A DNA stretch of 64,000 nt, taken from Ceratotherium simum simum (taxonomy: Eukaryota; Chordata; Mammalia; Perissodactyla; Rhinocerotidae). Below the pieces are notes generated by a model, which made no database searches, was not told the origin of the DNA, and was given only the letters and a program-made list of their open reading frames with translations. The position numbers were made by a program, and so were the translations under genes. Below are positions 39,101-44,866 of this stretch, one piece after another (position 1 is the stretch's first letter; each line of letters opens with the position of its first letter). The stretch covers positions 5,892,494 through 5,956,493 of the forward strand of contig NW_004454217.1 in assembly GCF_000283155.1 (NCBI RefSeq), given 5' to 3'.

Positions 39101-42100
39101 GTCAGAAGTTTCATAGCTGTTTTCACGCAATGGACATTTTGACATTTATACATGTTTTACAACCCTGTAAAACAAATCTTTAAACACATAGCTTTCCTTC
39201 ATTACAAAGTAACATGTGCAATAGACAACCCGAAGCCTATCCCTAAGCCTCACCAAAACCCTGACCAAAGCTTCAGAACACTGAAGACATCTGCAGATCC
39301 CGGCTTCAGTATCCCCGGCCTGGATGGTCCCTAAAACTCCTTCCAGTTCCAACATTTTAAGTATTCTAAAGCGCTGGGAATACCACTTAGTCTTTCTCTC
39401 CACCTACTTACTTGTTCCTCACCCTGGAAAGGGATGAAGTGTCTGTAGGCTGTCTGGTACTATGTGGGGTTATTTTGTCACTGAAGCAGGGACAAAAACC
39501 TTCTCCTCTCAGACCCGCCCTCAAATGGAACCCCTTCTCCTGCTCCTGCTCTGCTGTGGGGAAACTCATTAGGACAAAACCCCACCCCCAACTCTTGCAG
39601 TCTAGCTGCCTCATCACTGACTGGATGGGTAGGTCAGTTGAATTATAGAGGAAGAGTAGGACACCGCTTGTCTTTCCAAGGCTTTGCTAGGCAGTGTGGT
39701 CGGCTGACAGCTGCAACAGCATCACCTGGGAGCAGAATCTGAGGCCCCACCTCAGACCCACTGAACCAGAATCCGCAGTTTAACAAGGTCCTCAGGTGAA
39801 TCACATAAATATTTACTTTTGTGATGCACTGATCTAGGGGCTAAGCCAGCACTGTTCAACAGAGTAGCCAACAGCCACATGTGTCTATTTAAATTATTTA
39901 AAATTAAATAAAATATGAAATTTAGTTCCTCAGTTGCGCTAGCCACATTTCAAGTGCTCAACATCCCCACATGGCTAGTGGTTACCTACTGGACAGTACA
40001 GATATAGCATATTTTCATTCTCATGGAAAGTTCTATGGGATAGCACTGAACACAAAGCCGTTTTCCAATCCAACTTTAGTAGTCAACCCTACACATCAGG
40101 GTAAAAAAAACCTGATACTCGATTTTAATCCAACCTCTCTCCAGAGTCTGTTTCTCTTATAGGAGGGGGTGATTAATCAGGTTCCACCCGGCCCTGCTAC
40201 CTGGAAAGCAAACACACAGAATCAAAACTGACCCTTTCCCAATATGAATAGCTCTATACCAAGAGTGTAAGTCTGAAAGTTCCCAAAGGCAATCTCCTTC
40301 GTGACTAAAAGAAGCATCAACTGCAAAGTAAGCTGTTAGAGAAATAATGGATTTTGGCTTTCCCACTGGTTTCTATTGCCTTGATAAGAGTTTTAAAAAG
40401 ATTATCCTTATCTGAGCAAAAACTACCATACCAATACCATTCCTTGAGCAATGGTTCTTAAACTCTGGTGTGCATCCAAATCACTGGAGACATTTGTTAC
40501 AACACAGATTGCTGGGTCTGACCACCAGTATCAGATTCAGTAAGTCCGGGGTAGACTCAAAAATTTGTATTTCTAACTCGTTCCCAGATGCTGATGATGC
40601 TGATCTGCAGGCCACACCTTTTTTTTTTTTTTTTTGGTGAGGAAGATCAGCCCTGAGCTAACATCCATGCCAATCCTCTTTTTTTTTTTTTTGCTGAGGA
40701 AGACCGGCCCTGAGCTAACATCTATTGCCAATCCTCCTCCTTTTTTTTTGCCCTTTGTCTCCCCAAAGCCCCAGTAGATAGTTGTATGCCATAGTTGCAC
40801 ATCCTTCTAGTTGCTATATGTGGGACGCGGCCTCAGCAAGGCCGGAGAAGCGGTGCGTCAGTGCGCACCCGGGATCCGAACCAGGGCCACCAGTAGCAGA
40901 GTGCACTCACTCAACCGCTAAGCCACGGGGCTGGCCCCCCAGGGGCCACACTTTAAGAACCACTGACCTACAGTAACACAAACATTGGAAAGACAGTTAT
41001 AACTTGAAACTTGCTTATACACATAACATGGTGCCAAAGAAGAGTGCAAGAGCTCCAGCAAAGAAAGCAGCTGAAATCAAATGAGCCAGGACTGAGTGCT
41101 CTTCACGTCTCTTCTCCATAATGAGATACCACAGTATCACATGCAGGGCAGGCCACGGATGAAACACCAAGTAAGAAATGGTCTTTGATTCTTAATCTAT
41201 AGTGTAGTAAATGAGGCCTTGATTAGCTTTCCCTCACATCTCAAAGAGGTAGCTTGCACCTATTACCTATTAACTTCATAAACCTCTGAAAACCAGCCTC
41301 TACACACCTTTCTCCTCCCCCAAACTCTATTAAACCTGAAATCTTAAAAGCCTCCAATGATCTCCAAATTGCCCAAACCAGCAGTCTTAATCTCCAATTT
41401 TACTGACCTTTCCATAACACTTGATATTTTAGCAACCTGTCTGCTTCAAAAATTCTCATCTGCTTTGGCCTCCATGGTTCATCTGTTATCTAACTCAACC
41501 CTCAAGTCTCTTTAATGGGAGCTCCTCAGACCATTTTTCTCCTTCTCAGGAGGAAAGAAGATTATGACTGCAGTTCTTAGCAAGAAACAGTCCCCTTCCG
41601 GGAACACAGGCTGAGATCTGCAGTAAATAAGAATGAGAAGAGTCTACAAATGTCCTTGGTTTAGGGGTTATACTTGCTGCTCTCTTGATATGTAGGCCTC
41701 CTTCTACAGATTAAGAGGAAATTTTTCTTCGTTGTATCCTAAACAAGGAGAAAGAAAGATGTATCTGGATTTCAACATCAGCCCACAACTTCTGCATCAA
41801 GGAAGGTAATAAAAAGATAGAATACCTCTTCTATAGGCACAGGGCTGAAGGTAGCATAGATCTTATCTATAAATCGCTTGGCACTAGAATTGACAGGGAA
41901 TAAAAAGCACATGAAATCTTTTGACCAATTTCTGTTCTCTTGTGTTCTGAAATTTCCATCACATTGCAATTAAAAGGATGAAAAATGGTCTAGCCCAACA
42001 GGGGAGATAACCTTAAGTCTGGCAAACCTCCTGCAGTCTCCTCAGCGTCTCCTCCTCCTCCTGCCACACCCTTCCCACAGGTGTTCCCCAAAGAGTCCAC

Positions 42101-44654
42101 CCAAAGTGTTCTACCCTGATTAACTCTCACAGTTCAACTACTGTCTTTACGGGAATTATTCCAAAAGCTCTGACCTTTGTCCTGACTTTTAGCCAGACCG
42201 TGTCTTCTAGAAATGTTCAGCAATTACCTCAACATCACCTCAAGCTCCTCTGTGAATAAGATAACTTGAACGTGCCTTCCAACCCTAAAAGTCTATTATT
42301 GCATCTCACCTTTAATACACTCCTTCACTCCAAACTGCCTCACCTTCTTGCCCGCCATCCTGTCAGCGGCAGTCATGTCCCCTCACCTCAGAACTTCAGG
42401 GTCAACTCCCAGTCTTCCCTTGCTCATCAAGTCCCGCAGAATGAATGAGACACAAGGATGAGTGCCTCAGACACTCTTTATATCCTTCATGAGTTAAGTG
42501 CTACGTACAAAGCAGGCGCTCAAAAAAGAGGTAAGCTGAGACGTATTTTTTAACCATAATTCCTAAATCTAGGCCGCCCTCTCCATCTCAACAGTCACTA
42601 ACTTTATTTAATCCTACATTACTCTCCCCTATTCTAAGAGCCTACAGTCTGGCCTTCTCTTCACCAATCTTCCCCTATTTCAATCCATCCTCCCACACAC
42701 TTACCAGTTTCCTTCCTAAAAGCAATGTACTTCTCCTGTTTAAAAACTTTTGACATGTCTCCATTACTCAAAAGATCAAGTTCAAACTTGCTATTTGACA
42801 ACCCCAAGTCTTCATGATCCAGTCCAAATTACCTCTCCAACCCTATTTCACCACTCTCTGCCATGTATCTTACCATGCTTTCCTGTCAGCAAACATAGCC
42901 TGTTCCCTTTGCCTGGAGTGCTACCAGCCCTCCCTCCCTCTTCCCTACTCCCCAATCTGAGTAACTTCTACCCTTACCCTCCCTCTCTTCTGTGCTCCTA
43001 CTCAATTAACACTTGTCATACTGTATCATAATTATGTACAGTGTTCGAACATTCTATTAAAGCCTTCTCCTTCAGCTGGAACTCTGCCTCACTCAACAGA
43101 CCCTGGCAGACTATTCACAGGGGGCACATAATAAGTATCTGTTGAACAAAAGAGCTTACATATACAAAGAATAAAATCTTTCAAAGTTTTTATTACTTTT
43201 GGGAAGCTATACAATTAATTCAGCAATGCAGTCACTACTCAAAACATTGTTGGAACTCTCCTTTGCCATTTGGAATTGCCTTCTGAGCTTGTTTACTCTC
43301 CGGAGAAGAAAATCAGTCTTCTTACCTTACACTCATGAAACATTTTCACCCAAAAACAGTAGAGCCAAGTTTGAGTAGTGCCATCCTCTACCCACCTCAC
43401 TTTATCATATGGATTTGTTCCAAACAACTTTTGGCCCTTTCAAAGAAGAAAACATTCCTTCAGAAGATGAAAACTTGCCATCACTGACAGTGTGCCACAG
43501 TCTCTTAAGGTAATTTCAAATGGAAATGCAAGTTTGCCAATGGTAGCACCACTGGAAAGTGTAGTATCTCAAAACGCTCCCATTTGATGGTGAAAAGACT
43601 TAAGTGTGTATATTTAGGCACAAGTTTTATTTTTCAAAGATATTTCATTTCACCTTGCTGAATTTAACAATGAAATCATAAGAAAAAAGTCTCAGTTTCT
43701 CCAAATTGTAAAAAGGGAACAAGTCTTCCCGTTGCCCCCTTGAATGCCAAGATCATTGAAAACTAAGCTTGATGACTGTTGAATCGATTTCCAAAGATGT
43801 AAGATTCCGCTTTTATAACTTCATTAGAATATTCTTCAGGCAGAACCACCCTACCCAGCAGCAGCACCGCCCTTTTCCAAGAAAAGAGTTCCATCATTTA
43901 AAAGACTGATGCCATAAACACGACAAAGGAGCAGGTCCCCATTTTGCTGAATTCAACATGTCCTGAGCACCTGCTGGGTGTTCTGCCCCACTCCAGGTGA
44001 CCGAGGGAAAAGAGAGAGAAAAGGACACAGCCCTAGCACTCAAGCTTTCAAAAACATTTCCAGACAACATCTTGCCGAAGCACTGAATACATTCGTAACC
44101 ACCCATCCCCGGTGAAGCAGTTTACACGCATGACGCTCTTTATCCTCCCGAATTGACTGCGGGCAGGCATATCTCTTCACCCTCATATCACCCCCCCGGG
44201 AAGGGAGCAAGCTTGATCTTTTCCGTCACTGAGCTGGAAAAACTGAGGAAGCAGCAGCGGAGGAGTGGTCCTCACCTTTCCCTTCCCCTCCCCACAAGCA
44301 CCAGAGGCACCAGCCAGGATTTCTGACATCCCAGTCCCAAGCCTGCTGGTTCAGGCAGAAGACTCAAACTCCAGCTGCTTCCCGCAGAAACGCACACGGA
44401 CCCAGACACCGCCCGGCCCCATCTCCTGGGAGCCGCAGGTGGAGGCACGGTAATGGTGGACAGAAGACGCGGAGGACAGAGGAGGGGCGCGCTCGCGTGC
44501 CCCCTCCGCCGTCCCCCGTCCGTCGCGACAAGTCGCTGCCAAGGCAACCCGAGGCCGCAGGGCCGGGGACCCCCGACTCCCCGCCCACGATGGGTACCTT
44601 CGAGTACTCCTGAGCCAGCTTCTGGTACTTCCCCTGCAACTCTGCCGAGGCCAT
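1910..44654 (-). CDS. PPP1R21: PPP1R21, 15 of its coding exons (3' end outside window)
   Basis: Span from the start codon to the last exon visible here. Exons, in gene order: 44598-44654, 34123-34191, 30517-30663, 28309-28407, 26566-26730, 26327-26385, 25282-25376, 21129-21181, 20473-20622, 16844-16945, 16666-16754, 13710-13846, 9130-9222, 4476-4603 and 1910-2062. All introns are GT-AG and phases agree at every junction, giving 532 codons without a stop. The start [19 protein letters not shown] followed by [10 protein letters not shown] is the signature KLRAQ region, and later exons match the family in order with none missing. Residues 1 to about 220 are largely coiled coil. From about 230 on the sequence is helical and leads into the C-terminal TTKRSYEDQ-type domain, which lies outside. 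In other mammals the protein is FERRY subunit Fy-2, an endosomal Rab5 effector that binds mRNA, and a PP1 interactor. No canonical RVxF is obvious; K224-V-P-F227 is similar but has the disfavoured proline. Identification rests on remembered family sequence, not a search. Confidence 0.96.
2063..4475 (-). other. PPP1R21 intron 14
   Basis: 2413 bases, A+T rich, with short AT and AAAT runs (for example near 2108 and 4245). I see no clear interspersed repeat, exon or RNA gene. Small open frames here have no family resemblance and are not called. Confidence 0.6.
4476..4603 (-). CDS. PPP1R21: PPP1R21 exon 14
   Basis: 128 bases: two bases completing Asp439, then residues 440-481, [20 protein letters not shown] through [12 protein letters not shown]. 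The acceptor is TCTATAG and the donor is AAG before GTAATT. The phase agrees with exons 13 and 15. The run [11 protein letters not shown] is strongly conserved in this family as I remember it. Confidence 0.95.
4931..5163 (+). mobile_element. ERE SINE (head plus doubled GTTAGCTCAGGG tail)
   Basis: A tRNA-derived head GGGGCCGGCCCCGTGGCC is followed by two copies of an 'aggaagattggcaacagatg' type tail module and a poly-A. It is flanked by the 15-bp target-site duplication AAAAATCCTGTTTTG at 4917-4931 and 5164-5178, so the ends are intact. It is antisense to PPP1R21. Confidence 0.93.
5945..6110 (-). repeat. Old L1-derived fragment
   Basis: Wording such as 'tagatttacagaaaagttac' followed by 'catcttacattactatgg' matches a common old L1 segment in reverse orientation. 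There are no coding remnants. Confidence 0.5.
6111..6143. repeat. (CA)n(TA)n microsatellite
   Basis: A pure CA run passes into a TA run that abuts the poly-T end of the adjacent reversed SINE. It is probably length-polymorphic. Confidence 0.95.
6144..6386 (-). mobile_element. ERE SINE, minus strand
   Basis: It reads in reverse as poly-T, the doubled tail module, then a head ending in GGGGCCAGCC. It is in the same sense as PPP1R21. No clean target-site duplication is seen because the A-tail borders a microsatellite. Confidence 0.9.
6889..7161 (+). mobile_element. ERE SINE with purine-rich tail
   Basis: Head GGGGCTGGCCCC, doubled tail module, then an A/G-rich tail. It is flanked by the 10-bp duplication AAACAATTCT at 6878-6887 and 7162-7171. 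Confidence 0.9.
7271..7311. repeat. CTGC/CCTT tetranucleotide tract
   Basis: A pyrimidine-rich tract of CTGT, CTGC and CTTC units, imperfect. Confidence 0.8.
9130..9222 (-). CDS. PPP1R21: PPP1R21 exon 13
   Basis: 93 bases: two bases completing Ser408, residues 409-438 ([12 protein letters not shown] through LHGLHDVMK), then the first base of Asp439. The acceptor is TTTCCTAG and the donor is AAAG before GTGAGG. The phase is consistent on both sides. Confidence 0.95.
9620..10773 (+). repeat. Repeat-like block upstream of L1 fragment
   Basis: A moderately G+C-rich stretch with short overlapping open frames on both strands. Its position directly before L1 ORF2 sequence in the same orientation, and its general wording, suggest the 5' part of an old L1. 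I cannot confirm this by eye; a unique intronic sequence is the alternative. Confidence 0.35.
10790..11033 (+). mobile_element. ERE SINE at L1 boundary
   Basis: Head GGGGCTGGCCTGGTGGC, doubled tail module and poly-A. It is flanked by the 13-bp duplication AAAACTTATACTC at 10774-10786 and 11034-11046. The right-hand copy runs straight into L1 ORF2 sequence, so the SINE is younger than the L1. Confidence 0.93.
11034..13216 (+). mobile_element. L1 LINE, 3' end of ORF2 and 3' UTR
   Basis: Degenerate ORF2 C-terminal coding sequence is readable in pieces, for example [20 protein letters not shown] near 11790-11850. The usual 3' text follows ('tatcacattaaagctgtt') with a short A-rich tail near 13213. 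It is split by an LTR at 11158-11623. It is a dead element, antisense to PPP1R21, resembling the L1MA/L1M group; the exact subfamily needs a library comparison. Confidence 0.88.
11158..11623 (-). mobile_element. Solo LTR, MaLR/MLT1-like, inserted in L1
   Basis: It begins TGTATTAGTTTCCTAAGGCT and ends with GACACAATTCAAACCACA. This is the reverse complement of the familiar MLT1-type ERVL-MaLR LTR. The L1 sequence AATACTCCC breaks at the left edge and resumes ACTCCCCAAACT at the right, a 5 to 6 base target duplication. No internal retroviral genes are present. Confidence 0.8.
13430..13605 (+). repeat. MIR SINE fragment
   Basis: Degenerate MIR core ('aatgggataacaggcacaaa' then 'cccaaggtcat'), about 100 bases from exon 12. 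Confidence 0.65.
13710..13846 (-). CDS. PPP1R21: PPP1R21 exon 12
   Basis: 137 bases: the last base of Ser362, residues 363-407 ([10 protein letters not shown] through [12 protein letters not shown]), and the first base of Ser408. The acceptor is CATTCCTAG; the donor, A before GTAAGTG, is a near-consensus site. The [16 protein letters not shown] segment is predicted helix. Confidence 0.95.
14102..14310 (+). mobile_element. ERE SINE, short-tail (CTACTGGGGCTTTGG) type
   Basis: The head GGCCGGCCCTGTGGC is followed by 'agcaactagaaggatgtgca' and 'ctactggggctttgg' and a poly-A. It is flanked by the 17-bp perfect duplication AAAAATACTTTTAAGAG at 14085-14101 and 14311-14327, which suggests a fairly recent insertion. 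Confidence 0.94.
15026..15263 (+). mobile_element. ERE SINE (doubled tail type)
   Basis: The head contains GTGGTTAAGTGCGTGC and is followed by the doubled tail module. It is flanked by the 14-bp duplication AATAAGGTATGTTC at 15012-15025 and 15264-15277. Confidence 0.94.
15541..15576. repeat. (TTTTG)n tract
   Basis: A pentanucleotide run forming the decayed A-tail of the adjacent minus-strand SINE. Confidence 0.9.
15577..15808 (-). mobile_element. ERE SINE, minus strand
   Basis: Doubled tail module, then a head ending GGGCTGGCCC in reverse. It has the same sense as PPP1R21. The duplication is not cleanly resolved. Confidence 0.9.
16666..16754 (-). CDS. PPP1R21: PPP1R21 exon 11
   Basis: 89 bases: residues 333-361 ([12 protein letters not shown] through [10 protein letters not shown]) and two bases of Ser362. 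The acceptor is TTTTCCAG and the donor is AG before GTACTT. It is separated from exon 10 by only 89 bases of intron. Confidence 0.95.
16755..16843 (-). other. PPP1R21 intron 10, very short
   Basis: 89 bases, close to the lower size limit for efficient mammalian splicing. It begins GTAATTTTC and ends TTTTCTTTTCCAG. Nothing else fits in it. Confidence 0.93.
16844..16945 (-). CDS. PPP1R21: PPP1R21 exon 10
   Basis: 102 bases, 34 whole codons, residues 299-332 ([12 protein letters not shown] through ITEDTVTVL). Both ends are phase 0, so skipping it would keep the frame. The acceptor is TATTTAG and the donor is CTG before GTAATT. Confidence 0.95.
17330..17590 (-). repeat. Old L1 fragment, minus strand
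   Basis: It reads 'tattaagatataatagata' and 'cacctcatgtagttac', typical of the 3' part of old L1M elements in reverse. Confidence 0.65.
17870..17965 (-). repeat. MIR fragment, minus strand
   Basis: 'gggcaacttacttaacctct' followed by 'ctgtaaaataag' is the reversed MIR core. Confidence 0.65.
18490..18725 (+). repeat. MIR SINE
   Basis: A long MIR match in order: 'gcactgctcttagtgcttta', 'ctcatttaatcctcaaa', 'aggaaactgaagcacagaga', and 'gtggcagaactaggctggga'. Confidence 0.85.
18890..19465 (+). mobile_element. LTR, MaLR/MLT1-like
   Basis: It contains 'gacggccccaatgatccctg' near its start, and ends with 'ctgacccacagaaactgtgt' and a closing run ending '...gagcaatacataaccaatac'. It is an old, degraded solo LTR with no internal genes, antisense to PPP1R21. 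Confidence 0.7.
19900..20365 (+). repeat. L2 LINE 3' fragment (probable)
   Basis: A C+T-rich text of the L2 3' type is followed by 'ggtaaagactgtgactta', resembling the L2 end. It is degenerate and stops about 100 bases from exon 9. Confidence 0.5.
20473..20622 (-). CDS. PPP1R21: PPP1R21 exon 9
   Basis: 150 bases, 50 whole codons, residues 249-298: [20 protein letters not shown] through [10 protein letters not shown]. The donor is AAG before GTAAAT. The acceptor is weak: ATTTTGAAG, with A rather than a pyrimidine before AG. A second AG ends CTGAAG six bases later, so two residues (LK) could be optional. The segment is strongly helical and highly conserved in memory of the family. Confidence 0.95.
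20623..21128 (-). other. PPP1R21 intron 8
   Basis: 506 bases with no recognisable repeat or additional exon. Confidence 0.7.
21129..21181 (-). CDS. PPP1R21: PPP1R21 exon 8
   Basis: 53 bases, the shortest exon here. It gives two bases of Lys231 and residues 232-248, [17 protein letters not shown]. The acceptor is TTTTGTAG and the donor is CAG before GTAAAG. The phases fit exons 7 and 9. Confidence 0.95.
22680..23880 (+). repeat. L2 LINE fragments, + strand
   Basis: Degenerate C+T-rich L2 text: 'ttgcctttactgtcatcact' then 'cccttccctggcttctctct', the 'caaatctcatcatgacattc' motif near 23347, and the closing 'ggactataaattccttaagg' near 23785. More than one fragment may be present, and 21600-22680 may be further L2 or an unnamed old repeat. 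No functional reverse transcriptase remains. Confidence 0.65.
23904..24287 (+). mobile_element. Composite SINE: tRNA-Glu head with RTE-like 3' end
   Basis: The head at about 23909-23979 is close to a whole tRNA-Glu(CTC) gene: GTGGTCTAGTGGTTA, CTCTCACC around the anticodon and GGTCAGGGAA at the acceptor end. A body follows that ends GAGTCGGAATCAACTCCATG and a (CAA)n tail, which looks like the 3' end of an RTE-type LINE. The 10-bp duplication AAAGAAGTAA lies at 23894-23903 and 24288-24297. Compared with the copy at 27241 it lacks about 20 bases near the 3' end. A tRNA scan could report it as a tRNA pseudogene. Confidence 0.87.
25282..25376 (-). CDS. PPP1R21: PPP1R21 exon 7
   Basis: 95 bases: the last base of Cys199, residues 200-230 ([17 protein letters not shown] through NEKVPFNDT), and the first base of Lys231. 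The acceptor is TTTCAG and the donor is A before GTAGGT. It contains KVPF at 224-227, like the PP1-docking RVxF motif but with proline at the disfavoured position. Confidence 0.95.
25377..26326 (-). other. PPP1R21 intron 6
   Basis: 950 bases, A+T rich on the exon 7 side. I see no repeat or extra exon. Confidence 0.65.
26327..26385 (-). CDS. PPP1R21: PPP1R21 exon 6
   Basis: 59 bases: residues 180-198 ([19 protein letters not shown]) and two bases of Cys199. The acceptor is CTTCAG and the donor is TG before GTATGTG. It is pure coiled coil. Intron 5, between it and exon 5, is only 180 bases. Confidence 0.95.
26566..26730 (-). CDS. PPP1R21: PPP1R21 exon 5
   Basis: 165 bases, 55 whole codons, residues 125-179: [20 protein letters not shown] through [14 protein letters not shown]. 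It is phase 0 at both ends. The acceptor is TTTCTTTCAG and the donor is GAA before GTAAGC. It is an uninterrupted coiled-coil segment rich in E, K, Q and L. Confidence 0.96.
26800..27045 (+). repeat. MIR SINE
   Basis: MIR text in order: 'tcactgaatcctcacagta', 'ctttacagaaggggaaaccg', and 'catgtctcacagcc'-like wording near 26970. It lies just 70 bases inside intron 4. Confidence 0.8.
27241..27640 (+). mobile_element. Composite SINE: tRNA-Glu head with RTE-like 3' end, longer copy
   Basis: Same structure as the copy at 23904. The tRNA-Glu(CTC)-like head is at about 27244-27313 (GCGCTCTCACCGCC, GGTCAGGGAA). The body contains 'gccatgaaaaccctatgaat', then 'gttccgctctgctgtacaca', GAGTCGGAATTGACTCGACG and an (ACA)n tail. 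The flanks CAAATGC and CAAAATGC suggest an imperfect duplication. It is antisense to PPP1R21. Confidence 0.87.
28309..28407 (-). CDS. PPP1R21: PPP1R21 exon 4
   Basis: 99 bases, 33 whole codons, residues 92-124: [20 protein letters not shown] through ENERLHIQ. Both ends are phase 0. The acceptor is CCATCAG with a poor pyrimidine tract, and the donor is CAA before GTGAG, lacking the usual final G of the exon. The first part is polar and probably a flexible break in the coiled coil. Confidence 0.95.
28408..30516 (-). other. PPP1R21 intron 3
   Basis: 2109 bases with one MIR. The remainder shows no element, RNA gene or exon I can identify. Confidence 0.6.
29590..29800 (+). repeat. MIR SINE
   Basis: 'cccatttaattctgacaaca', 'gatgaagaaactgaggctgc' and 'caagcctgggcttaactcc' follow the MIR order. 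Confidence 0.82.
30517..30663 (-). CDS. PPP1R21: PPP1R21 exon 3
   Basis: 147 bases, 49 whole codons, residues 43-91: [20 protein letters not shown] through [14 protein letters not shown]. It is phase 0 at both ends. The acceptor is GATGTAG and the donor is AAG before GTAGGT. Leucine-heptad coiled coil completes the KLRAQ domain and ends in a basic patch, RGKKNK. Confidence 0.96.
32050..32710 (-). repeat. MIR SINE, minus strand, split by an LTR
   Basis: The left part runs to 'ggagataatggatg' at 32156. The right part resumes 'gatgtaatgtacttagcac' at 32647 and ends 'gtgagtgctcaataaatgg'. Removing the LTR and one GATG restores continuous MIR text. Confidence 0.85.
32157..32646 (+). mobile_element. 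Solo LTR of an ERV1-type endogenous retrovirus
   Basis: 490 bases beginning TGAGGGGTAGCAGAATACGC and ending CCCCTACA. The TG...CA ends are intact, and a 4-bp duplication GATG lies at 32153-32156 and 32647-32650, as expected for gammaretrovirus-like elements. A CATAAAAG box lies near 32485. No internal genes are present, so the provirus was lost by LTR recombination. It is antisense to PPP1R21. The family name is not assigned. Confidence 0.82.
33884..33898 (-). other. Duplicated copy of the exon 2 splice donor
   Basis: On the minus strand this reads AAAGGTATGCAACAG, identical to 34112-34126, which spans the real exon 2 donor. It is the distal copy of the SINE target-site duplication. Splicing here would follow base 33895 and add 228 bases, with an in-frame TAG at 34093-34095. 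Confidence 0.93.
33899..34111 (-). mobile_element. ERE SINE 11 bases inside intron 2
   Basis: It lies in gene sense. The head GGCCAGCCCCGTGGCTTAGC begins immediately after GTATGCAACAG of intron 2. The short-tail body with 'ctactggggctttg' and a run of 15 A residues follows. The 15-bp perfect duplication contains the donor. The nick site CTTT|AAAG suits L1 endonuclease. Confidence 0.95.
34123..34191 (-). CDS. PPP1R21: PPP1R21 exon 2
   Basis: 69 bases, 23 whole codons, residues 20-42: [20 protein letters not shown] then ALK. Both ends are phase 0. The acceptor is TGTTTTCAG and the donor is AAG before GTATGC. With Lys19 of exon 1 it forms the KLRAQ motif that named the family. The last four exon bases are part of a SINE target duplication. 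Confidence 0.96.
34781..34988 (+). mobile_element. ERE SINE, short-tail type
   Basis: Head GGGCCAGCCCGTGGCTTAGC and 'ctactggggctttgg' tail. It is flanked by AGAAATTAACAATAA (34766-34780) and AGAAATTAATAATAA (34989-35003), a 15-bp duplication with one mismatch. Confidence 0.93.
34999..35515 (+). repeat. MIR SINE interrupted by an ERE SINE
   Basis: Well-kept MIR: 'ccaggcactgtcctaagtgc', 'ctcatctaatcctcacaacc', 'cagatgagcaaatgtggta'. It breaks at 35187 and its last bases resume at 35487. Confidence 0.85.
35188..35486 (-). mobile_element. Mosaic ERE SINE (both tail types)
   Basis: In element sense it has a head, the 'ctactagggctttgg' body, a G/A-rich joint, then the doubled 'gctcagggctgatcttcctc' module. 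It is flanked by CAGATCCCAGCAGTTTT (35171-35187) and CAGACCCCAGCAGTTTT (35487-35503). Confidence 0.92.
35640..35765 (-). repeat. Old L1 fragment, minus strand
   Basis: 'aaattgaggtataactttat' then 'gcttgatgaatttttactta' is typical reversed old L1 text. Confidence 0.65.
36230..36430 (-). repeat. MIR SINE, minus strand
   Basis: 'cttgacctttctgtgtctga', 'tgctgtgagaatcagataag' and 'caaagcactttctaaacc' are the reversed MIR order. Confidence 0.75.
36630..36887 (+). mobile_element. ERE SINE (doubled tail type)
   Basis: Head GGGGCCAGTCCAATGGTTTA, doubled tail module and a (TAAA)n tail. The flanking A-rich sequences make the duplication ambiguous. Confidence 0.9.
36916..37140 (+). repeat. hAT-type DNA transposon relic
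   Basis: It starts 'gggcgggcaaactaaggctg' and ends 'gtttggggatttctgctcta'. In between it reads 'tattgtctatggttgcttct'. This is a familiar non-autonomous mammalian hAT element; I do not assign the exact name. Confidence 0.65.
38250..38650 (+). repeat. L2 LINE 3' fragment
   Basis: C+T-rich L2 text passes into 'aactgtccttcaaggtagag' and ends with 'agcacttaataaat', the usual L2 close. Confidence 0.65.
39715..39840 (-). repeat. MER5-like hAT relic
   Basis: 'cagcatcacctgggagcaga', 'cagacccactgaaccagaat', 'aaggtcctcaggtgaatca': the reverse of MER5. Confidence 0.7.
39849..40054. repeat. Palindromic hAT-type relic
   Basis: It begins 'cagcactgttcaacagagta' and ends 'ctatgggatagcactg', with 'agccacatgtg' and 'cacatggctagtgg' arms. 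This is the layout of the MER3-like palindromic elements. Confidence 0.6.
40448..40970 (+). repeat. MER5A-like hAT relic, split by an ERE SINE
   Basis: 'atggttcttaaactctggtg', 'acacagattgctgggtctga', 'gattcagtaagtccggggta' and, after the SINE, 'ccacactttaagaaccactg'. The terminal inverted repeats are recognisable at both ends. Confidence 0.85.
40620..40943 (-). mobile_element. Mosaic ERE SINE inside MER5A
   Basis: Both tail types are present in one element, as at 35188, with an extra CCCTTTGTCTCC joint. The target copies are GGCCACAC followed by CTT on the left and TTT on the right. It has the same sense as PPP1R21. Confidence 0.9.
42590..43165 (+). repeat. L2 LINE 3' fragment
   Basis: 'tttaaaaacttttgacatgt', 'ccctttgcctggagtgctac', 'cacataataagtatctgttg': the ordered L2 3' end, well preserved for its age. 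Confidence 0.82.
44598..44654 (-). CDS. PPP1R21: PPP1R21 exon 1 (start codon)
   Basis: 57 coding bases, residues 1-19, [19 protein letters not shown]. The ATG sits in GAGGCCATGGCC, with G at -3 and +4, a strong initiation context. There is no upstream ATG on the minus strand for about 150 bases. The donor is AAG before GTACCC, which has no G at +5 and is weak. The 5' UTR extends upstream into the CpG island for an unknown length. Confidence 0.96.
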
Positions 44655-44789
44655 GGCCTCCCCCGCCCCGTCCAGGCCAGGCTGCCCAGGAGCTCAGCCC
44701 CGCCCCCCTCCCCCACCCCCAGACACGCTCCGAGGCACAGCTCCACCAGCTGCTGCCCGCTTGGCCGCCGCCGCCGTGCCTCCTCCTCC

Positions 44790-44797
44790 ACTTCCGG
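44790..44797 (-). promoter_or_regulatory. ETS-type site
   Basis: ACTTCCGG on the + strand (CCGGAAGT on the minus strand), the GABP/ELK class site, 136 bases upstream of the start codon. A second, ACCGGAAG, lies at 45086-45093. Confidence 0.65.
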
Positions 44798-44849
44798 GTT
44801 GGCCCGGTGGGAGGAAGGCGGAGTGGGACCAGAGGCGGAGCGACTACCA

Positions 44850-44859
44850 GGGGCGGGGC
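44850..44859. promoter_or_regulatory. GC box (SP/KLF)
   Basis: GGGGCGGGGC, a consensus SP1/KLF site in the CpG island, 8 bases from the CRE. Confidence 0.7.
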
Positions 44860-44866
44860 GACGTCT

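Larger units (their letters stand above)
34192..44597 (-). other. PPP1R21 intron 1
   Basis: 10406 bases, the longest intron. It holds four ERE SINEs, MIR and L2 pieces, several hAT-type DNA transposon relics and an old L1 fragment, all listed. No identified element was found at 37150-38250, 38650-39700, 40980-42580 or 43170-44380. Confidence 0.65.
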
